Part shown: positions 22,397 to 32,461 of the stretch, in pieces
Numbering within the stretch: position 1 is the stretch's first letter
How the letters are laid out: every line of letters starts with the position of its first letter
Origin: Nageia nagi
Lineage: Eukaryota > Pinophyta
Direction: 5' to 3'
Length of the DNA: 64,000 nucleotides
Assembly (NCBI GenBank): GCA_050084985.1
Contig: JBITNC010000001.1
Span: forward strand, 76,012,001-76,076,000
Translations under genes and position numbers: made by a program
The notes under the pieces: model-generated
Databases searched by the model: none
What the model was told of the DNA's origin: nothing
What the model saw: only the letters and a program-made list of their open reading frames with translations

Positions 22397-23535
22397 ATGT
22401 GGACAAGATCTAAAACTAGAGCAGCAAAAGAAGCACCGGAGTTTAGGAAGTTAGATACTCCTAGGAGAAAGACCCTGATCAAGTCCAAGTCTCTGAATAG
22501 TGTCGACTCCCTAAAATCCTTTATCAAGCCAGAATTATCCAATCTTCATACTAGAAATACCTCCCCTGGAATGGCTAATCCAGCCCAGAATATTTATCCG
22601 AAATGGGACAATGGAGTACCAATAGCCCTGGCGGTATTGCATGATATCCCAGCAAATGTTTTCAAAACCCTTCCGGAGTTTGATGCAACTTCAGAAAAAA
22701 TGGCTTATGAGCACTGTGTTGATGTTGTCGGTTTAGCCAAGATTCACAATATTCAGCATGAAGATGTTATGGTGAGATTACTGGCTCAGTCTTTCAAAGG
22801 AAAGGTCCTGGATTGGTACAGGGGCCTTCCTAATGGATCCATCACTACTTGGGCTCAACTGGCAGAGCCCTTTATCCTGGAGTTTAATGAATTAGGAGAT
22901 CCCTTTTCTCTGTTGACACAGTTCACCTCAATCAAAAGATATGAACAAGAAAATATCTCAGATTTCAACATTAGATTCTAGAAAACTTGGACACGAGTAC
23001 CCATGCCAGTCAGGCCTCAGCAATTTCAAGCCTTAATGTATTACCTGAGAGCCTTTCCTCCGTATCTCTCTCTGCAAATCCAAAATTCCAGAGTGAATAC
23101 TTTCCCGGAGGTCTATAGACAAGTAGTATATGCTGAATCCTATCTTATTGCAGTTGGAAAATTACCAAGTCGTATGCCAATGCCCTATTTTCCAATAACT
23201 GCACAACAACAGATTTGGAGACCTCCGGTAATCAGTTCAGTGCCACCTCTGGCAAGTATTCCCGCCCCTGCTCAACCGTGGCCATCAAATTTGCTGGTCC
23301 CTAGAGCTCCCTTGGCCTTACAAGCCCCTCCTCAGCCTAATATGAACCAAGGGGTATCTTCATCACCAGAAATTCAGGAACTCCGGAATTTGTGTAGAAA
23401 CATGGCAAACCAGATTACCATTCTGACCAGACAAAGCAATGCCAGAAGGTATCCCTATCCTGCTGTAGAAAAGGCTCAACATGTGTTGAATGAGGACGTG
23501 GACCAAGCTTCCTCTTCCGGGGCAGTTGCTGGGTT
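22397..23535 (+). pseudogene. gag: Element D gag, one in-frame stop
   Basis: It starts at ATG 22397 (MWTRSKTRAAKE), the first ATG with a sustained frame after the leader. The retrotransposon gag core is visible: LAQSFKGKVLDWYRGLPNGS, then TTWAQLAEPFILEFNELGDP and FTSIKRYEQENISDF. The frame stops at TAG 22979-22981 and resumes in the same frame (TWTRVPMPVRPQQF..), so the stop is a point change, probably from CAG. A Pro-rich linker (about 23200-23360) follows. This is the structural capsid protein. Confidence 0.9.
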
Positions 23536-23536
23536 G

Positions 23537-23575
23537 TGTTTGGCCTGTAATGACGCTCATGAATCAACAACATGT
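23537..23575 (+). other. gag: Variant zinc knuckle of D nucleocapsid
   Basis: CLACNDAHESTTC: spacing CX2CX3HX4C, one residue shorter than the usual CX2CX4HX4C. It sits where the nucleocapsid knuckle is expected, between the Pro-rich linker and protease. Confidence 0.65.
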
Positions 23576-24600
23576 CCTGTTTATCAATACCAGGAGTATT
23601 TGTCAAGGAGTGGAGGTATCCCTCCTCCAGGGGTGGCTGATGACACAGACCGGGATGTAAATCTGTTAAATTTTGCACCCGCAGATATAGGAGTTTTTGC
23701 AGTGGAAACAAGATCGGGAAAAAAACCCCTAGTTGCCGACATTCCGGAAAGAAAAATTGAATCCCAGAAGAGTTTCAGTCCGATGATTCCAAGAAAGCAG
23801 AATGCATTTTCTAGTCCCAAGGAAAAGGCCTCGGAGAAGGAAATAGTTTCTCAGAAATCCCCTTTTCCGGAAACCAAACTGACCCCTAAGGCCAGTGATC
23901 AAAATCTCCGGAAGTTAAGGTTCCCATCACTCACCAAACATCAGAGGAAAGATGATACTTTGCGGCTTCAGGAGAGTTTTACTGACAGATTTAGGAATAA
24001 GGGTGGTGAACCTCCAGCAATCCCAGAGTTCAATATCATAGCGGAGCTAAAGAGAACGCCTGCCCGGGTGTCATTGTTTGAAGCTTTAAAAATTCTGGGG
24101 CAAAACGACTTACTGAAAACGTCTCTAGTAGCGTTGAATGAAGGAATGGAACAGGTACTTAATCTTTTTGAGGCGTCAAAATATCTGGGAATGGGGAAGA
24201 ACAAACCTCCGGCTTTCTATATGACTCTGGAAATAGAGGGCTATGTGTTTCATAATTGTCTGGTCGATTCCGGCGCAGCCACCACTGTGATGCCTAAAGC
24301 GGTGTGTGATGCAATGGGGTTGCCTATGACAAGAACATCTACTGGAGTATTGCAACTGGACTCCACCCCGGTTAAAACAGTGGGAGTGATCAAAGATGTG
24401 GTCTTGAAAATACATAAGTGTCCCTCTGTGATTATCACTCAGGAAGTTGTAGTTGTTGAGCTACCTCCTTTGTTTGGGCTATGTTTGTCTAGGGAATTCA
24501 CTGCTAAAATAGGGGGCTATCTGGAAATGGACTACACCCATTATGTGATCCCTTGTGGAAATAAGAGGGTGAGATTGGATAACGAGGAAATTTCTGACTT
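23576..24600 (+). pseudogene. pol: Element D protease region
   Basis: Part of the 934-codon open segment 23003-25807. After a charged, low-complexity linker (about 23640-24000) the retropepsin domain shows LVDSGAATTVMP, with the catalytic D-S-G at residues 422-424 (24266-24274), preceded by MTLEIEGYVFHNC and followed by GVIKDVVLKI and ELPPLFGLCLSREF. It has the expected length and a complete active-site triad; retropepsins act as dimers. The frame itself is open here; only the whole gag-pol is interrupted. Confidence 0.85.
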
Positions 24601-24808
24601 TCATGTGGAAAAGAAGGAGGAGAATTGTGTGATCTTCGGGGAATTGGCAGAATCGGATGAATTGCTGGAGGAGCTGCAGACTGAAGACCCCTGTAGCATG
24701 AGTATGCTCAATACTATATATGACCTTGAGCAGGGAAACTATTGTTTACTAGAACTGGAAACTTTCATCCCGGAACTCACGAAGAAAGATTTCTGGAGAA
24801 ACGAGATT

Positions 24809-25174
24809 TGGGAGATGTCATTTAATGGAGCGAGATCCAAAAGTGGATCCGGAACAGGGATCGTCTTGACCAACCTGACTGGAAAGGTACACAAATTTGC
24901 TTTCAGACTCACCTGGTTATGTTCCAATAATGTTGCAGAATATGAAGCTCTTTGCCTTGGATTAGAACAAGCTATCAAAATGAAAATTCAATGTCTAAAA
25001 ATCAAAGGAGATTCAGAATTGATCGTGAAACAGGTGACTGGCAAATGTTCGGTCAAGCACCATTATTTGAAATTGTACAGGAATCGAGTTTGGGATCTGT
25101 TCAAACATTTTGATGCATTAAATATCCAGTCAGTCCCAAGGAAGTACAATCAAGAAGCTGACACGTTAGCTCAA
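24809..25174 (+). pseudogene. pol: Extra RNase H domain of D, upstream of RT
   Basis: Residues 603-724 of the 23003-25807 segment form a complete RNase H fold of the archaeal/plant type: SFNGARSKSGSGTGIVL, NNVAEYEALCLGLEQAI, IKGDSELIVKQVTG and PRKYNQEADTLAQMGA. Catalytic positions: first Asp replaced by Asn (residue 608), Glu at 646 or 648, Asp 670, Asp 720. Tat-lineage elements are known to carry a second RNase H of this type, usually described between the native RNase H and integrase; here it lies before RT. The domain is clear; whether it is active is doubtful because of the Asn. Confidence 0.85.
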
Positions 25175-25399
25175 ATGGGAGCCAGTTTTGACCCCACCGA
25201 GGATTGGTTCAAGAAGAAGGGTGTTCAGCTCATTTTCAGGCCATCAGTTCCGGACAATGACTCCTTCTGGCAAGTTTTCCGGGATGAAGCCCAAATTAAT
25301 CAATTTTTATTACAGCAAGCTGTCTGTCATGCAATGGGTGAGGAGGACTCCGAAGTTTTCCGGGAGCAGGACATAATACAGCTGAATAATAATAAGATC

Positions 25400-26440
25400 C
25401 CTAAGGATTTAATCCCATTCGAAGGATTATTTGATAGAAGTGACCAGATAAAAAGGAGAGGGATGGATATAAACCCAAAGAATTACAAAGAATATGAAGT
25501 TTTTTCGGGTAAGTCTTTGAAAATTGGCATATCTAATACTCTGGAGCAAGTTCAAGAAATTGTACAATTATGTAGAACTTATGATGTTATTGCTTGGTCT
25601 TATGAAGATTTAAAGGTTTTTGATAAAATAGTGATGCAACATACCATTGAGTTGATAGAGGATGGTAAGTCGATTAGACAAAAACAAAGACCTGTAAATC
25701 CTAAGATTGAAGTGGCCATGAAGCAAGAGATTTTGAAATTGTACAAGGCTGGTATAATTTACCCCATCAAACACTCCACTTGGGTAGCTAATCTGGTGCC
25801 CGTCTGAAAAAAAAATGGCAAAATAAGATTGTGTGTAGATTTCCGAGGCTTGAATAAGGTATCGTTGAAGGACCACTACCCTTTGCCGCCAATGGAGCAG
25901 ATATTAAATACAGTAGCTGGTGCTGAAAAGTTCTCCCTGATAGACGGTTTTTCGGGGTACAATCAGGTTTGGGTCCGAAATGAAGATCAATTTAAAATGG
26001 CCTTTACAACCAAATGGGGCACTTTCGCTTTTCAAAGAATGCCTTTCGGACTGTCCAATGCCGGGGCTACTTTCCAAAGAGCTATGGATCACGCCTTCGG
26101 AGAATTGGTGAACAAAAATGTACTGGTGTATCTTGACGACATTACTATTTTTTCGCATGACAAAAATCTGCATATTCAACACCTGGAGCAAGCCTTCATC
26201 AAATGCAAAAGGTATGGCATTTCTCTGAATCCTAAAAAATCTGTTTTTGCAGTAGATGAAGGAAAATTACTGGGTCATGTCATTTCAAAAGAAGGATGGG
26301 CTGTTGATCAGGAGAGAATTAAAGCAATAAGTGATTTAGCTCTTCCATCCAATAAGAAATCTCTGCAGTCTTTTCTAGGTCAGATCAATTTTGTCAGGAG
26401 ATTCATTCAGGATTTCTCAAGCATCGTCAAACCCATCACC
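25400..26440 (+). pseudogene. pol: Element D reverse transcriptase, one in-frame stop
   Basis: It begins around QEILKLYKAGIIYPI and continues after a TGA at 25805-25807 with CVDFRGLNKVSLKDHYPLP, FSLIDGFSGYNQV, MPFGLSNAGATFQRAM and the catalytic YLDD (26129-26140). The TGA falls inside the conserved basic motif before CVDF; CGA to TGA by one C-to-T at a CpG explains it. Connection sequence follows (LGHVISKEGWAVD, LPSNKKSLQSFLGQINFVRR). Confidence 0.92.
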
Positions 26441-26920
26441 CTGATGTTGAAAAAGGACACCCCTTTTGTATGGACTGAAGAAGGCAAAGAAGCTTTTCAA
26501 AGAATCAAAATAGCAATTACAAAAGCTCCTGTACTAAAAAACCCAGATTTTAGTAAAGAATTTATTCTTTATGCATACGGTTCAGATGCTAGCGTTGCAG
26601 CAGTTTTGACCTAGAAGCACAAAGGGAATGAAGAATATCCAGTCGCATTTTTCAGTCAGACTTTGAACAGTTGTGAAGAGAAATACACCTTTATTGAAAA
26701 GCAGGTCTTGGCCATAGTAAAAGCGCTCGGTAAGTTAAAACACTACATTGCTCAGAGTAGAGTTTTAATTCTAACCATACACCCGGATGTCAGGTCCTAT
26801 GTTATGCAGGGAGAATTGGGAGAAGGAAGGCCAGGATGGATTTCGAAGATTCTTAAATATGATGTGGAAATTCGGCCCACCAAGCTCATAAAAGGAAGAG
26901 TGCTTTGTGAGCGACTTGCA
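26441..26920 (+). pseudogene. pol: Element D native RNase H, catalytic positions altered
   Basis: In its normal position after RT: TPFVWTEEGKEAFQRIK, FILYAYGSDASVAAVL, then a TAG at 26612-26614 (probably from CAG), FFSQTLNSCEEKYTFIEKQV and LAIVKALGKLKHYI. The first Asp (in SDAS) and Glu (FIEKQV) are present. The usual TDH box reads TIH, and the last Asp (normally in an AD.LA-type box) reads CERLA. So this copy lacks two acidic residues normally needed, while a second RNase H sits upstream of RT. Confidence 0.75.
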
Positions 26921-26989
26921 AAATTCGCTATTCCGGAACAAGGTATGGTATGTTTTGTTGAGCGAGAAACCACAGAACCCGTATCCAGA

Positions 26990-28265
26990 GATACAACAAA
27001 GGATTGGATGGAGCTGTTAAACGAATATTTTGAGACCAAAAAATTGCCAAGATACATGAATGCGTCTCAAAGAAGGCGATTCAAGATACATGCCCAGAAT
27101 TATACAGAGATAGATCATATACTTTACAGAAGAAATCATGATGGCGTTCTGTTACGGTGTGTACCTACAACAAGGTCGGCTGAACTCATTGAGGAGTTCC
27201 ATTTCGGAAGCTCCGGAGGTCATTACGCTGGATATACAATAGTGGGCAAGATTATCCAGGTAGGATATTACTGGCCTACTATGTTCAAAGATGCATTCGC
27301 GAAGGCTCAAACTTGTGAAGAGTGTCAAAGGTATGTGGGGAGAAAGAGAAATGTAGCATTGCCATTGGAACCGATCCAGGTAGAAGAACCCTTCCAACAG
27401 TGGGGGTTGGATTTCATCGGGGTCATCAATCCAAACTCCTCTTCCGGACATAAGTTCATCATCACTGCTACAGACTTTTTCACCAGATGGGCAGAGGCTG
27501 AAGCCATGAAGGAGGCAAATCAGAAGACTATTCTGAGGTTTATGGAAAAGTTAATTACCAGGTACGGTGTCCCTCAAACGATAATCTCAGACAATGGCAT
27601 AGCATTCGTAGGAGCTGAAGTCACTGATTTTGCCATGAGATTGGGTGTCTATTGGAAAACTTCCTCGAACTATTACCCCCAGGGGAATGGTTTGGCTGAA
27701 TCTATGAATAAGAACCTTATCCATATTCTCAAGAGAACGGTGGAGGATAATCCTCGGACTTGGCATGAAAAGCTCAATTGGGCATTGTGGGTGGACAGGA
27801 TCACAGTAAAATCAGCCATCAAAACAAGTCCGTATATGTTGGTGTATGGTAAGAGAGCAATGCTGTCGAGTCATTTCGAGCTTCCGGTTTTAAGGGTTTT
27901 GCAGGAATATGGTGAGGACTTTGAAGCTCTCGAGGTCAGGATGAATGAGTTGCTGCATTTAGAAGAGCTCCGAGATCAATCCTATGAAGACCTCAGAAGA
28001 AGAAACGAAATAGTCAAAAAGTGGTTTGATGGCCAGAAATCAACTCCAGACAGCTTCAGAGAAGGGGATTTAGTGTTGAAATGGGATGAAGACAGAGCTA
28101 AACCCGGAAAACACAAAAAGTTCGAATCCATGTGGTCCGGACCATATGTAGTAGCCAAATGCATTGGAAGAAATGCCTTCGAATTGGAAAAATTAAATGG
28201 GTGTAAACTACCAATTTCAGTTAATGGACAGCACCTGAAGCAATACAAGACCGCAAGCGTGGGAT

Positions 28266-28270
<5 letters not shown>
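26990..28270 (+). pseudogene. pol: Element D integrase, apparently intact domain
   Basis: In the 26663-28270 segment: HHCC finger H180, H187, C218, C221; catalytic triad D250 (WGLDFIG), D310 (ISDNGIAF), E346 (GNGLAESM), with 35 residues between the last two, exactly the D,D-35-E spacing. The C-terminal GPY motif is in MWSGPYVVAK. The frame ends at TAA 28268-28270. There is no chromodomain, in keeping with a Tat-like rather than chromovirus origin. Confidence 0.92.

Positions 28271-28306
<36 letters not shown>
28271..28306. repeat. (AT)18 microsatellite directly after the D stop codon
   Basis: Thirty-six bases of AT dinucleotide begin at the base following the TAA of the integrase frame. Confidence 0.98.
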
Positions 28307-28309
<3 letters not shown>

Positions 28310-28532
28310 AAATAGTTTGCATTGGTTTCAAGTTGTGGTGATAGTTGTCAGCGGTTTATCAGTAGCATAGCGTTAATGGTAGTGGCACTTTTTACGCCGG
28401 TGAACTGAAATAAAGTCTAGCAAATCAGGGGTCTGCAGAGCTGAAAGAAAGTCCAATTCTTTGATTCATGGAAATAAAGGTTTGGGTTCTAAATTCCTCT
28501 TTGATCAAGATGAAATTTTCCCGTCGCCATAA
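28307..28532 (+). other. 3' untranslated region of element D
   Basis: No coding. It ends with GATTCATGGAAATAAAGG, then TTTTCCCGTCGCCATAA immediately before the LTR. The same end is found in element A. No purine-rich tract directly abuts the LTR. Confidence 0.7.
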
Positions 28533-29912
28533 TGTAGATCCCTACATAATAAATCCTTGAAGTAAAGCCCCGGTGTACTCTACCTGCCTTCACGGATTCA
28601 TTCGAAGATCTTCGGGAGCTTTCTGGAGCAGATAAAGTAGCCCAGAGTCAGAGTAAAGTTTTTCGGACTGAAGTAAAGACGTGCGGAGGATAAGATAGTT
28701 ATATTTTGGTGAAAACCAAGTTCTGGAGATGAAGAGGTCAGCAAGAAGAACTAAAAGGCCCGGAGTCAGTGAATAGAGCATTCCGGACATATGAAGGTGA
28801 TGTCACGGGGAGAACGGAGTCCACATTTTGAAGGAAACTGAAGCTCGGAGGAGGTGAGGTCAGCGTGAAGTAATCCAGTATCCGGAGCCAGTGAGTGATG
28901 CATTCTGGAAATATGAGGCTGACGTCATGGTGAAAAACGAAGTTAACGTTTTGGGGAAAACCGGAGTCCGAAAGAAATGACATCAAGAAGGAGTAATTTA
29001 GTATCCGAGCCCTGAAGGCGAATCATTCCGGAAGTCCGAGGATGACGTCACAAGAAAAGGCAAAGTTAACATTGGTGAATGAAACCGAGTCCCAGAGGAA
29101 AATAGGCCCGCAAAGAAAGATTGAAGAGCCTGAGCCAGAGAATTAAGAAATCTCGAAAGAGAGGGAATCTGCAAGATGCCTGAGCACAATCATCAAGGAA
29201 CCGTATCGTCTGCAATCCACCCAACTTTGTAACAGACGGCCAAGTGGCGTATGTAGGTGGTGTCGATTCAAGAAGGCTAGAATCTTGAGGCCATTTTTGT
29301 AAACATTTCTATTCTGCAAATCTTGTAACTGTTGTTACTACAGTATAAGTATATGAAAATAAAGTGAAAGAAGGGTCAGAAGCCTAGTATTGCCCTTTAC
29401 ATTTGTTCTCGAAGACCTGTAGTTTTTGGCCGGTAATATGATACCATCTTGACCTTTCTTGTCTAGCACTCGTAATTGTTATTCTTAATTTGGTTACATT
29501 GTGGCAGCTTAGCTTGTTTCCTGAATAATAATCGTGAGTTGCTAGTATAACTGTGTCTGCTACATGGTAGAGTAGAAGCTGGGAGGCTATTCAGAGAGTG
29601 AGAACTTATTCTGTGGCTGCGACACTAGATTCAGGCCAAGGTTTCGCATACTGCGAAAGCCCGCGCTGAACTAGTGATCTACCTTTGCTTTCTCTCTCGT
29701 TACTCTATCCCTTTTACTTCCTTTCCTGTTACCCTATCCTTTTGTTTGAATTTCTCGCACCCTACCCTTTTGTCTCTTTCCTGTTACTTTTTCTCTACCC
29801 AATGGATAAGGAACCGGCCTTCTCCGGAGAGCAGGCTGCTCCCACAGTCTGTTCATGATTTACTTTGGTTAAGATTGTTCCAGGCGCACATATTACACAA
29901 TCTCGATCAACA
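28533..29912 (+). repeat. 3' LTR of element D
   Basis: 1380 bp, same ends and length as the 5' LTR. CRE-like sites at 28798-28805, 28920-28927, 28978-28985 and 29043-29050 correspond one to one. Followed by TSD CTTAC at 29913-29917. Confidence 0.95.
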
Positions 29913-29917
29913 CTTAC

Positions 29918-31427
29918 TACAATATGAATCTCACCTCACAAGGACCTCATGTTGCTTCCATGTTCTTTTTATGGGCTGCATGTGTTTACACTCACCTTTG
30001 TTGATGTGGTGTGGGCCTTATACTATTGACTGGACCAGTGACTTGCATGCCACTCTACATTTCCTACTGATTGGAGTATCCCTTTGTCATTTTTTAGAAT
30101 TTTTTTTTGATAGTTTTCCACTTTGATAGTTTTTGGGCCATAAATGGAACATCCAAAGTCTAATCATCATCCTATCAACAAATCTAGGTTCTTCATTCCA
30201 CCTTGGTCATTTTGAGTAGCTGCATGACCCATTTTGCCTTACCCATCACCCCAAAATCATAATTCAAAGTTTTGCATTTAAAATTTAACAAAATTTATAG
30301 TTTTAATTTAATTAAAGTTTTTTAAAGTTTGGGCCCTAAAAATTTAAATTTTTAGCCCAAATCGAATTAATTCCTTAACTTTTGCAAGTAAACTCTATTT
30401 TGAGTATCATTTTTTGCATTATGGAGCAGAGTTTGATTATTTTTTTAGTGAACTTGGTTGGAAGACTAATTTATGAAGGTAATTTTATGGGGGGTCACTT
30501 CATTTTTTGGAGTATTATGGTTATCAAGAGACCTTCTATTTGTGGACCAGTTTATGTCTAGGTTAGATGTGTGTTTTTGCATCTACATCATATTTTTTGG
30601 TAGTCTTTTACTACCTCATTGGGTGCCTTCACAAGTCTCATAGCCCAACTCATGCTTTCTACCCTTGTGCCTAAGGTAGCTTATTTGAATCCTTTATGTA
30701 TCTTATGATGGTCTTCCCATTACCTTATTTTATGACTTGCCATTTCTTCTTGTCAACATTTAGGGGGGATTATCAACTACTAATGCTTCCTCTTTTTGGA
30801 TGCAACCTCTTTTTTATGGATCTCAGTATATGGGCTCCAAGCTTAGCTCTCTAATGACATTTGCTTTTTTCTTTACATACAGGCTCCTGGCTTGGCTCTC
30901 TAATGATGTGTACTCCTTATTCTCCATGGTACATGGGATCCTCACTAGTCTCTTGGCTTGGCTCTCTAATGATGTGTTCATGAGAGTTATGCTACTTTTT
31001 TTGCTTTTGGTCTACTAGTTGTGTTGCTGATATACTTTTCATAATGGAGTTCATACCTTATTTTCAAGTTGAGGGACTTTCTATGTTGGTGTTGATCAAG
31101 TAGTGTTATGTGGTGCACTCTTGCATATGTTAGGTCTTTAATCTTGATTTCTTTGGAGGTTTTTCATCTTTTGGCTTGCAATTGTTTATTGGCATCAGTC
31201 TCTTCATATTACTATACCTAATTTATTGAGCATGATTTCTTGAGTGATGGAATTTATCCACCTTGCTTTTCTTTCTCTCTTTTTGGGGGGAGTTTTTCCT
31301 ATGGTTGTTCTCTTTTTCTTTACTTGTGAGAGAGTTTTTTGTACATGAGTACCTATTCAGGCCTTGTTGTTGGGACTCATTTTTTTGTGGATGTGCCACT
31401 TTACCTCCTTGTTCACTTAAGGGGGGG
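29918..31427 (+). other. Interior of element C, right part, with polypurine tract
   Basis: T-rich non-coding sequence. Near 30838-30980 three loosely spaced copies of GCTTGGCTCTCTAATGA.. occur. The stretch ends in AAGGGGGGG (31419-31427) immediately before the 3' LTR, a canonical PPT. Confidence 0.7.
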
Positions 31428-31667
31428 TGTTAGAGTATATTATACTTAGGTATAATATTTTCTTAGGTTCTCTAGGAGTATTTTATTCTCTATTCCTAGG
31501 TTTGATTACTTGTTAATTTGTTATAATTAGATCATAACAAATATTTTTCATCTTGTGGATTTTATCCTCACTCATGGTTATCATGCATTTGTCCAATAGC
31601 TTGTACTTTTCCCTATTTATTTGGGCTCTCCTTCATTGTATAATATCAATTATTTTATTTCCTTTCA
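31428..31667 (+). repeat. 3' LTR of element C
   Basis: 240 bp, TGTTAGAG..CCTTTCA with intact TG..CA, followed by TSD TCTAT at 31668-31672. Confidence 0.95.
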
Positions 31668-31672
31668 TCTAT

Positions 31673-32446
31673 TATAATATACCTAAGGAATGAATCTCCT
31701 GTATAATTTTGCATTAAATTCTAGCCACTTTAGGTACTAGATCCTGTGATTAATCTTGTATGCATTCCACCATTCTAGAGTAGTATCCTAAAAATTGTAG
31801 GTAGCCCATACTATTTTTGTCTCTAGAGATATTTTTTTCATTGAGATGTAGGATTCTGCTTCTTCTAACCACACTTCTACTTATTTTCCTTCTTGCTTAC
31901 CATTAAATTTCAGAATCTGAGATTTCTTCAGATCTATTGCAAGTTCTTGTTCATTTTTTCTTGGATATAATCTTCTATCCTTTTAGGTATTGCTTGTTCT
32001 AGAACAAGTTCTTCTCTTAGAGGTTTAGCCCTTCGATTTAGTAGATTACTTATTATTTCTTGCTAATCTACCACTTGCTCTTGTAATCTTGTAATGGCTT
32101 CTTCTCCTTTATTTTTTTGGATGGAATGACTTGAAGAACTCTTACTCTCATTATTGGAAACCCTTTTGTTGGTATTTCTCATATTTTATTTTTGGCATTT
32201 CAACCCCTAACATTTAAATTTCGACCTCTAACATTTCTTTAGTTTTCCCTGGCATTGTCATTCATAGGAAGGCCATTTTTGGCACCTTATCACTAGTTTC
32301 TTAAAGCTTTTATTACACATCTTGGGATTTCCATAATCTGATTCCACCAAATGGTATTGCTTTTAGGCTCAAGCATACTCATCTTGACTTCCTAAACTCT
32401 TATAGTAAAAGAATCATGGACTAAAGGCCCAAGGGTTTGAACTTTG
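31673..32446 (-). pseudogene. gag: Element G gag, N-terminal portion
   Basis: Minus-strand translation from near the PBS contains a hydrophilic, helical segment (SNNESKSSSSHSIQKNKGEE, then EQVVD, RAKPLREELVLEQAIPK) and farther on NLMQNYTGDSF-like sequence, all with multiple stops. It joins across element C to the segment at 19300-19860. The assignment rests on position after the PBS and on the general character of gypsy gag. Confidence 0.5.
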
Positions 32447-32448
32447 AT

Positions 32449-32460
32449 GCTCTGATACAA
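32449..32460 (-). other. Primer-binding site of element G
   Basis: The element-sense sequence TTGTATCAGAGC, one base from the LTR end, matches the tRNA-iMet-type PBS in 11 of 12 positions. Confidence 0.8.
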
Positions 32461-32461
32461 A

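Larger units (their letters stand above)
20869..29912 (+). mobile_element. Element D: near-complete Ty3/gypsy (Tat-like) retrotransposon
   Basis: 9044 bp, two 1380-bp LTRs (TG..CA), perfect TSD CTTAC at 20864-20868 and 29913-29917. The internal region is a single gag-pol frame (22397-28270) with three in-frame stops and no frameshift. Domain order is gag, zinc knuckle, protease, an extra RNase H, RT, RNase H, integrase. I hand-counted about 41 differences between the LTRs (about 3%), all but one transitions. Codon use and GC content are clearly higher than in the surroundings, in keeping with its younger age. Confidence 0.95.
19866..31667 (+). mobile_element. Element C: non-autonomous copia-like LTR element, split by D
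   Basis: Two 240-bp LTRs (19866-20105, 31428-31667), TSD TCTAT (19861-19865 and 31668-31672), a tRNA-iMet-like PBS and a GGGGGGG polypurine tract. After removing D and its duplicated CTTAC, C is about 2.75 kb. Its interior (20106-20868 and 29918-31427) has no gag or pol motif on either strand. The iMet-type PBS and the TGTTAGAGTA..TTTCA ends suggest a copia relative mobilised in trans. About 17 differences between LTRs (about 7%) make it older than D. Confidence 0.9.

Noticed and set aside
29674-30126. 150-codon plus-strand frame
   Set aside because: It runs from the D LTR pyrimidine-rich end into element C across the junction at 29912; the composition is LTR-like and there is no domain.
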